Shown in pieces: positions 57,601 to 64,000 of a stretch of DNA of 64,000 bases (positions are counted from its first letter, which is position 1; the number at the start of each line of letters is the position of its first letter). The stretch covers positions 43,054,143 through 43,118,142 of the forward strand of contig NC_064761.1 in the NCBI RefSeq assembly GCF_011397635.1. Direction: 5' to 3'. Both the position numbers and the translations under genes were made by a program. This stretch comes from Epinephelus fuscoguttatus. Lineage: Eukaryota; Chordata; Actinopteri; Perciformes; Serranidae. The notes under the pieces are model-generated. The model worked only from the letters and a program-made list of their open reading frames with translations. It did not search any database and was not told where the DNA came from.

Positions 57601-60600
57601 CTGACACCAGGCCAGCCAGAAGGGGGTCTAATGTGAGAGAGTCATGGACCATCGTTGCTGGAACAAAAAACAGGAGATACTTGAGCAGGTTTCTTCTTGA
57701 TCTAGCTGTAGACCAAGAACACAAGCCGCCAGTGCACCATTAAAGATGGAGGTTACTTTGACTTAAAGGGACGGTCCACCCCAAAATCTAAAACACACAT
57801 TTTTCCTCTTACCTGTAGGGCTGTTTTTCAGTCTAGATTCTTTTGGTGTGAGTTGCAGAGTGTTGGAGATATCAGCTGTAGAAATATAATATTATGGAAC
57901 TAGATGCCACAAAAATGTAGGAACTATTTTCTTCCTACTGAACTACTCCTGCCTCCGTATCACTGCGCAGAAGGAAGTCTACATCTATCTATTCATGCAC
58001 AGGATGCTCTTGAAAACATCATGGCATCCTCCTGGGCTGAGCTCTAACATTGCCATTAACTTTTTTTTTTTGGCACTTTGAGCACAAGCTGAGTGTCATC
58101 TTGTTCTTTTATATTGGAGAGAAGGCAGACATCTCTACGGCTCATAGATCCAACACTTGGCAGCTCACACCAAAACTATCTACACTTATAAACATCACTA
58201 CAGATAAGAGGAGAAGTATGTATGTCTGATTTGGTGTGAACTGTCCCTTCAACGTGGTGCAAATGGCAGACCTTGGTCCTTAACATGTTTAAAGCTGTGA
58301 CTGGGACTAAATATAGACTAAACAGCAGCATGTTGAACTTGAGTGTTCATCATGCAGCTCTGGACAGAAATGTCAAACACAGGATGGTGATGTTAAGCGT
58401 CTCTGTACTTGAGCTCGCTGTTGGGAAAGTGAGCGCATTCATGGGGCAAAATTTTAAGTTTTATCTTCAGAATTTGTTGCGGTTTAAAAATCGTTTGTGT
58501 ATAAAGTTCAGTGTGTTTTAGTTTTCTCTGAGAGTGCTGTTAAACACCATCGCTCTTTACCTTTTATGTTGATGTCTCTCTGTGTTTGTATATTTCTGTG
58601 CAGGAAGGGTTTGTGTCTGTGTTTTTGGCAGTGTGCTTCATTGTGTTGCTATGGAAGACTATTTTGTAAACTTTGCTGTTTTTTTTTACATCCTCTGGTT
58701 GAAAGTAACAACCACCACAGAGCAGTGAATGCTCCCTGTTCCTCTGGCTAATGGAAAGAGGCGAGGTGCCAACTAAGCGTGGCCTAATAAAACCACACAG
58801 AGTGAGAGAAGCGGAGAGAATTTTATATGTTAACTGTATCCAAGCAGGCTGGTCGACTGAGGAGAGTCGACGAGGTTTTCCTTCTTTTTCGATGACACTG
58901 AACTGAGCCAAACATCCTGGTGAAAGTCCTCTCAAGGTGGAGCGTCGACAGAGAAACGTTTACTGTAGATACTTAAATCGTTTAGCCGACAGACAGAGGG
59001 GAGAGAGACAGAAAGAAAACAGAGCATTCTTGAGGCCTCCGGTCCCATGACTGCCTTTCCCAAACAGAGCCATAATTGTGGAGTGCTTGGTGGTGACAGT
59101 GCTTGTAGAAGATGTAGACGGGGGGGTTGCGTGGTGTGTGTTTGTGTCTGTGTGTGTGGAGAGGCGAGGACTGGTTTGTGCTGGAAAACAACGAACAGCA
59201 TCGCCTTTGTTATTAAGCCAATTCACTTGTGGCTCTGTTAATATCCAGGCTGAATAAATACATACACAAACACAGCAGACATCGTGCACTTACGATCACC
59301 CCCAACGTTGAGCTGGGAGGGGGTTTTGGCGTGGAGTCTGGCCTCAGCGGAGGGGCTGGTCGTCTGGGTGATGGTGGTCTTTAGGTCGGATTTGCTGGTG
59401 GTCGGAGGGTGTTCGTCGGACTGTGATGTGGTTTGTTGTGTTGCGAGAGTCGGGGACTCAGATTTGGGGGGCTCTTGAGAGGAGCTGGACGCTGAGCTAG
59501 TCTGGGCGACGACAGCAGCAGTTGTAGAATTGAGCTTTGGTGGCTCAGGTGTCGGGACATGAGTGGACGAGTGTGTTTCGTTGTGACTGGGCTGGTTTGA
59601 TGCTGTAACTTCAGGAAGTGGAAGTGTAGTATGTGGTGTTGTGGGCGGTGTGGGGCTCTGTTTGTCTGTAGTAGCAGTGTGAGTTGTGTGTGTGGTGCTG
59701 GTGGGGGCAGGGGTGATGGGAGAGGCAGTGGTGTGGCTCTCAGAAGGAGGAACTGGAGCCTGTGGTGTCGACTGATCTGTGGATACATTTCCAGGAAGGA
59801 CAGCCTCTGTGGGAGAGCTGGTGTTGGTACCTACACAAAGAGAAGGACATTAATCATTTTTCTGCCATCCTCAAATACTGTATGTTTGTAATCAACAAAC
59901 CATATATATATATATGAAGCCTAACAGGAGAGAGTGAGGACACTTCACACCAATTAAAACATTTTCTCACTTTCCTCTAGTGAGCTGTTGCTCAAAGTGT
60001 GGCCCGCGGCCCAACGTCAGGTCCTAGAAACATTTTGTGTGGCCCCCAAACATGACATAAAATGCACACATTACATTTTAGTAATTTGCCATCCATTTCA
60101 ATACTTTCACTCTCAATAGCTTACATTAAATACGCTATGAGGAGACGGCATCAAACTGTGTCGCCCTCAGAAGTGTCTGTCAGGTTAGGGATGGTCTGAG
60201 CGGGCGGAAGATCAGCCTTTCATTGGGCGGAACGAGCCACCCGCTGAAGTCCCGCCCTACCACCTTCGGTTGTGTAGCAGTTCTCAACACGTCCTTTACT
60301 AACTTCTCTTGTGGAGATGTAGCCATTTTTCTGCCATGGTTCGTGTCCTGTAGGCAATATTTTTGTGGGTGTGTTACACCAAAACCTGTTTCCCCCCGGC
60401 AATATTTTTGCAAGCGCACCGTTGCTGTGGCACCGCCCAGAACGACTGTGATTGGTTGGAAGCTGCGGTCGTGGGGTTTGAACCCTGGGGTGGGGAAGCC
60501 CCTCTGTGCAGAGTTTGCATTGTGGGTGAAGTAAAGGCACAGGGACAGCCTCTCTGGGTGACTTGATCCACTTTAATGTCCGAAAAAGAACGTAGGACAA

Positions 60601-62617
60601 CTGAACATCGACAACAATGGTGGCATCTCACATCTTAAATATATATCGCTCCGCCAAACGTAATCATAACTCTCATTACCTGCATGTAAGGTGCGCGATA
60701 TTGAATAGTTCCTATTTAAAAATAAAATATGTAAACAACATATGAATGTAGTTAACATTAAATTATGTAGATGCAAAATAATGAACAGGAGGAGGCCTTT
60801 GAGAGGAAGAGGGCCAAGTATGAGGAACTGGCAGGAGAATGCCGAAGCAGAGGATGGAGGACCCGATGCAACCCCATCGAGGTCGGGTGCAGAGGATTTG
60901 TAGGCCAGTCTCTCATCAGAGCACTCAGGATTTTGGGAGTGAAGGGACAGCACAACAGAAGAGCCATCAAAAACGTCACTGACGCGGCAGAAAAGGCGTC
61001 CAAATGGCTGTGGATCAAGCGGGGAGATCCGTGGACAACTAAAGCTACTTAGACACAAGCCGGGACTGATCACCCCGGCTGGGTCGCCTGGGCGAGGGTG
61101 TCTGTTGTGAGACCCGAAACACCCAGTGAACCCAGGATACAACACTGATGATGTGTCTAAGTTGCACCGAAAGTGTATTTTAGAACAGAGAACAACAAGA
61201 CAATCTACTGGATACGTCCTCACGAAAAAAAATCTCATGTTACGCTGGCATCCGTGTGTAGCTTGCAGCACCAAAGAGCCCTAGTATGGCTGTAGACCAG
61301 TGACACTCACTGGTCCCACAGAGGTCTGGGCTGAGCCCTGAGTGTCCTAAAATCCTAGCAACACCCCTGCATACACCTGTGTGCTGCTGCTGCTACTGGA
61401 TTTGATCTTTGGCAAAGATGAGTGCGGACAGCAAATGTCAAAAGGGTGAAAACAGGCGATTAATCTATTATACATAAATATTGTTATGTTTGTTTATGAA
61501 CTGGTGCCTGGCTTCCTGTCGTTTTGTAAAAGTATCCCTGCTGTAGACTCTCACTGTCATTAAAGTGTACATTTTCAATGCTGTGAGCACCACAAATAAA
61601 AATCGATTCACCCCAGTGGAGACAGAAAACTACAAGTCAAATATCTCAGCCTTAAAGTTGTGTTCATGCAAACACTGCTCCAATATAAACTGTTTTTTCC
61701 CCACAACAAAAAAGTGCCTAAAATGTGCCTGTCCTGTGAATATGTTTATGAGCCTGATGTGTGAACCAGCATCTGTGTGTGTTTGTGATCTAGGGCGCGA
61801 GAGCAAGAGAGTGTGTGTGTGTGTGTGTACCTCGGGGGGAAGTATTTCACTTCTACCTTTCTCACCCCCCTGTGAAAAGTCACACAGCATTTAATCACTT
61901 GTCTCCTCTCCTCAGCGCCAACTGCCTTTTCTCTCAGTATATTTTACCAACACTCTCGCAGCAAACTGCACCTTATTTAATCACCTTAAACCTTCTTAAT
62001 TCTACTCTTTCACTTGTATCGTACACCATCTGAGACGTTTCCTTCCTTCTCTGTGCTCCAGTTTTTTAAAAACCACCCTGAGCTGGCTGTCAACACTTTA
62101 ACCCAGTCACTCGCTCACTCTGTGGCCCACTTCTGGACGTGGAAAACAGAGATAAGGACTTTGTTAAATATAGCTCCTAAACTCGTAGCCACCTGCTGCC
62201 AGGCTCCCTACTAAATTCTTCTGAAGTGTGACAAACCTTGTCAACTGGCAAACCCCACGACATTATCAGATCATCTTTGTTTGCTGCACCACAGAGTTGA
62301 CGAGCCAAGTGACTAATTCAGTCGACTATCAGTCCCCCAGTGTGTGCTCTTCTGGTGGATAACACAGGATTAAAAAAACAGAGTTGCATAGTTACCATGA
62401 GCTTTGGTTGGTTCAGGTGTCACGGCCATGCTCTCCCCCTCTGTAGTCTTGTTACTGCTCAAACTGCTGGTGCTGTTTGAACTTGTGTCGGAGTCACTCA
62501 GTGAAGGTGCAGCAGATGTACGAAGGATGGGGTCCGGACTAGAACCAGGCACAGACTCTGCAGATGGAGCCTCAGGATCACTTTCTGAAGCAGAGGAGGC
62601 AGCAGTGTGGTCACCAT
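54665..62617 (-). CDS. Mucin-like single-pass membrane protein, last four exons (5' end missing)
   Basis: Minus-strand exons 62396-62617, 59294-59830, 57500-57657 and 54665-54709 join in frame and end in TAA at 54665-54667; about 320 residues are visible. The first two exons are symmetrical (phase 1-1) and encode an extracellular region rich in Ser, Thr and Pro with possible N-glycosylation sites (NSTS, NKTT, NTSS, NVST, NETH, NSTT), as in mucin-type domains. Exon three encodes DPLLAGLVSAFIITAVIITL, a membrane segment (about 57557-57622), followed by basic LKLRRRDNRPEF. The last exon is only 15 codons, DDMMEDTPLSMYSY plus stop, an acidic tail with a C-terminal Tyr. All junctions are GT-AG. 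The acceptor at 62618-62620 needs an upstream exon with a phase-1 donor, presumably carrying the signal peptide; I did not find it before 64000. I do not recognise the family name; the topology is inference from sequence. Confidence 0.8.
54909..55619. mobile_element. DNA transposon with GGGTTTCCATCCA ends, intronic
   Basis: The left end CTGGGTTTCCATCCAAATTT and the right end (reverse complement TCGGGTTTCCATCCACCTAT) are inverted repeats; both are followed by 'gcgaat / cgcatttt' words. Lies in the last intron of the mucin-like gene. No coding content recognised. Confidence 0.65.
55620..56400. repeat. Unclassified dispersed repeat with 'gggggcgctata' words
   Basis: Contains the words GGGGGGCGCTATAGCAAC, 'gggggcgctagagag' and 'gggtggcgctataacaac' at intervals, with text such as 'catatctcatgcccc'. 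Sequences of this style are dispersed in fish genomes. A 43-bp stretch (56023-56065) is identical to 33549-33591. Type unknown. Confidence 0.5.
56807..57405. mobile_element. hAT-like element, second copy of the 1434-1968 family
   Basis: Left end CAGAGGTTGGAGCAAGTCAG, right end CCACACCTCTA; inside are 'caagtc' and 'gactcgagtcc' words as in the first copy. The flanking octamers ACATCTAA and ATATCTCA agree at 6 of 8 positions. It ends close to the third visible exon of the mucin-like gene. Confidence 0.6.
57767..58248. mobile_element. TTAA-type foldback repeat family B, copy 3 (best preserved)
   Basis: Preceded by TTAA (57763-57766) and followed by TCAA (58249-58252). Left end AGGGACGGTCCACCCCAAAA, right end (reverse complement AGGGACAGTTCACACCAAAT). 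The arms are homologous for some 130-200 bp ('ctcttacctgtagggctgtt' against 'ctcttatctgtagtgatgtt'), so the element can fold back on itself. Intronic, not coding. Confidence 0.75.
60771..61052 (+). pseudogene. LINE-encoded polyprotein C-terminus
   Basis: A frame of 93 codons reads EAFERKRAKYEELAGECRSR, GWRTRCNPIEVGCRGFVGQS and AEKASKWLWIKRGDPW. The 'KYxxLxxEC...GWRxRCxPIEVGCRGF..QSL...L...G' pattern is one I associate with C-termini of non-LTR retrotransposon proteins in fish and other animals; the clade is not certain. Downstream text to about 61150 (GGTCGCCTGGGCGAGGGTGT) fits the element's 3' end. Lies in the mucin-like gene's intron on the opposite strand. Confidence 0.6.
61809..61829. repeat. 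(TG)n microsatellite
   Basis: About ten TG units in the intron of the mucin-like gene. Confidence 0.85.
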
Positions 62618-64000
62618 CTGATGAGGAGAGACAAATTTGGATCATGGTCAGTCTCTGGTGACGTCTTCAGAGTCATTAGCAGCTTATTTGCTGATTATTC
62701 CATGCAAACAGGAGCCAACAGACAGTGTGCACACTCAGAGACCATCTGAATCAATTAAGAGTGGGTATAAATCATCACACGCCGCTGTTTATCCAAACAA
62801 TTATTAAAGGTCCTATTTATGACATTTAGCACATTAATATAGCAGCAAACAAATATTTGCTGTGTAAAGATATAGAGGAGAAATGACGACCTCAGCAGAG
62901 AATGAAGCCCTGCTACATCTGTGTGTGTTGTAATACGAGCTTCTCTGTTCTTTGTTTTAGTAGCCGGGCCAGCTGCGCATGCACGCGTGTGTCCCACTGG
63001 CTAGCTAATTGCTGTGGCTCTGCACCACTGATAACACCGTCCTGACCCACGGTGGCGAGACAGTGTTGCAAAAGTACAAACTCTCTGGTTCTCCCCTGGT
63101 ACTTGCCAACCTTGGGACCTCAAAAATAGGGAGGATTTTGAACCCCCAGCTGAGTATAGGGAGGGGAGAGGGCCAGGCTGTAGGGATCCACACACCCCAC
63201 GGTCCCGGATGTCTGAGCAAGGGGAAGCTAGGAACCCTACCACGTCAGAGGAGGGCAAGACTGGTCCCTCCTCGACCTCCAAGACGCTCCTCAAACCCCC
63301 ATTGTAGCTTACTGCCGGATTTAGAAGAGAAGAGGTGTTGCCCGACTGATGCCAGCCCAACAGGCACCACTCTTTGGCCCAAGAGGGTTGGAGTAGGAGG
63401 CAGAAAGGATGAAGCACCAATGGGGAGGTGACAGTAAAGCTTTAGAGTCATAAGGCGTGTACATGCTGTGATCTGTGAAACAGCTTGTGATTTAGAAAGA
63501 GAATTATGACATTGAGAGTGCAATGAAAAACAGGAGTCTTCTAGAGTTGGCAAGTATGGTCCCACCCATTGGTTAACACCACTAGCTCTGCCAGCACTGC
63601 CATTGTTAGCACTGTTAGGCTCCATGTTTGTTTGAGATGTCAGAGGTGAGAGCCGTGCGGAGGCCCCATTGTCGCACATACCACATTGAAAACTAAATAA
63701 AAGGTAAACACATACATAATTTATCCGGGGAAAGTTATCTGACTTTTTCCAGCAGAGCAGTGCAGCACTTTTATAGAGTTACACGCTGAGTACATCCACA
63801 GTGCTTTATTGATCAGGGAGCTGCTTCACTGGAGCAAACAGGAGTTTAGTGTCTTGCTGAAGTGTTGCATAAGAAGATAAGTCACTGTATTTACTTTGCA
63901 AATCCTGATTTTCTTCTGCTCTGGGAGCTAAACTCTGTGGCTCCCAACCATTTTGGCTCGTGACCTTTTAAAATGATGCAAAATGAAGCCACTCATGGCC
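62618..64000. other. Upstream of mucin-like exons; no certain exon
   Basis: I searched the minus strand for a signal-peptide exon with a phase-1 donor and found none that convinces. Two long frames overlap on opposite strands at 63001-63431, neither with a recognisable domain. Confidence 0.4.

Noticed and set aside
59381-59788. 135-codon minus frame rich in Pro and Leu
   Set aside because: It is an out-of-phase shadow of the Thr/Ser/Pro-rich exon 59294-59830, whose correct frame is set by the splice phases on both sides.
1-64000. Endogenous retrovirus or other viral sequence
   Set aside because: I looked for gag, protease, LTR-type polymerase and envelope motifs and for paired LTRs and saw none; all reverse transcriptase traces are of the non-LTR type.

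Overview
The window looks like nuclear DNA of a teleost fish, probably a spiny-rayed (percomorph-type) species. Genes are split by GT-AG introns. The spacers are packed with fish-type transposons (L2, L1 and RTE-like LINEs, a tRNA-derived SINE, a Tc1/mariner fossil, hAT-like elements and many TTAA-flanked elements) and with CA/GT microsatellites. There are no operons, ribosome binding sites, CRISPR arrays or prokaryotic features. The species call is inference from these families; no marker gene fixes it.

Layout. 1-34 kb is a gene desert. It holds a degenerate L2 LINE (3.7-5.0 kb), a 1.1-kb minisatellite with a 30-bp unit (6.65-7.8 kb), several hAT-like or Harbinger-like elements, a THAP-domain relic inside an inverted-repeat element (21-22 kb), an L1 fragment with intact target-site duplications that is itself split by a 1.18-kb foldback element (23.6-26.5 kb), a SINE with clear target duplications (27.85 kb), a deleted Tc1 element (29.2 kb) and a twin-primed, inverted LINE insertion (31.96-32.67 kb).

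34.6-45.3 kb holds two complete genes head to head: mmachc (minus strand, 5 exons, 266 codons plus stop, cobalamin processing) and a coiled-coil protein gene (plus strand, 11 coding exons, 396 codons plus stop). The latter is very probably ccdc163, from its position beside mmachc. The roughly 1-kb space between their ATGs has the look of a bidirectional promoter, with a ZNF143-like ACTACAATACCCAGAAC motif and a CRE-like TTACGTCAT.

45.3-54.6 kb is a dense mosaic of nested DNA transposons. 54.7-62.6 kb (minus strand) holds the last four exons of a gene for a single-pass, Ser/Thr/Pro-rich mucin-like membrane protein that I cannot name. Its first exon(s), with the signal peptide, were not found and may lie beyond position 64000.

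The most interesting unexplained structures are the TTAA-flanked foldback element carrying a broken P2X7-ballast-like zinc/cysteine ORF, the THAP-bearing inverted-repeat element with a second ORF facing it, and the recurrence of at least four unrelated-looking repeat families that all sit at TTAA.
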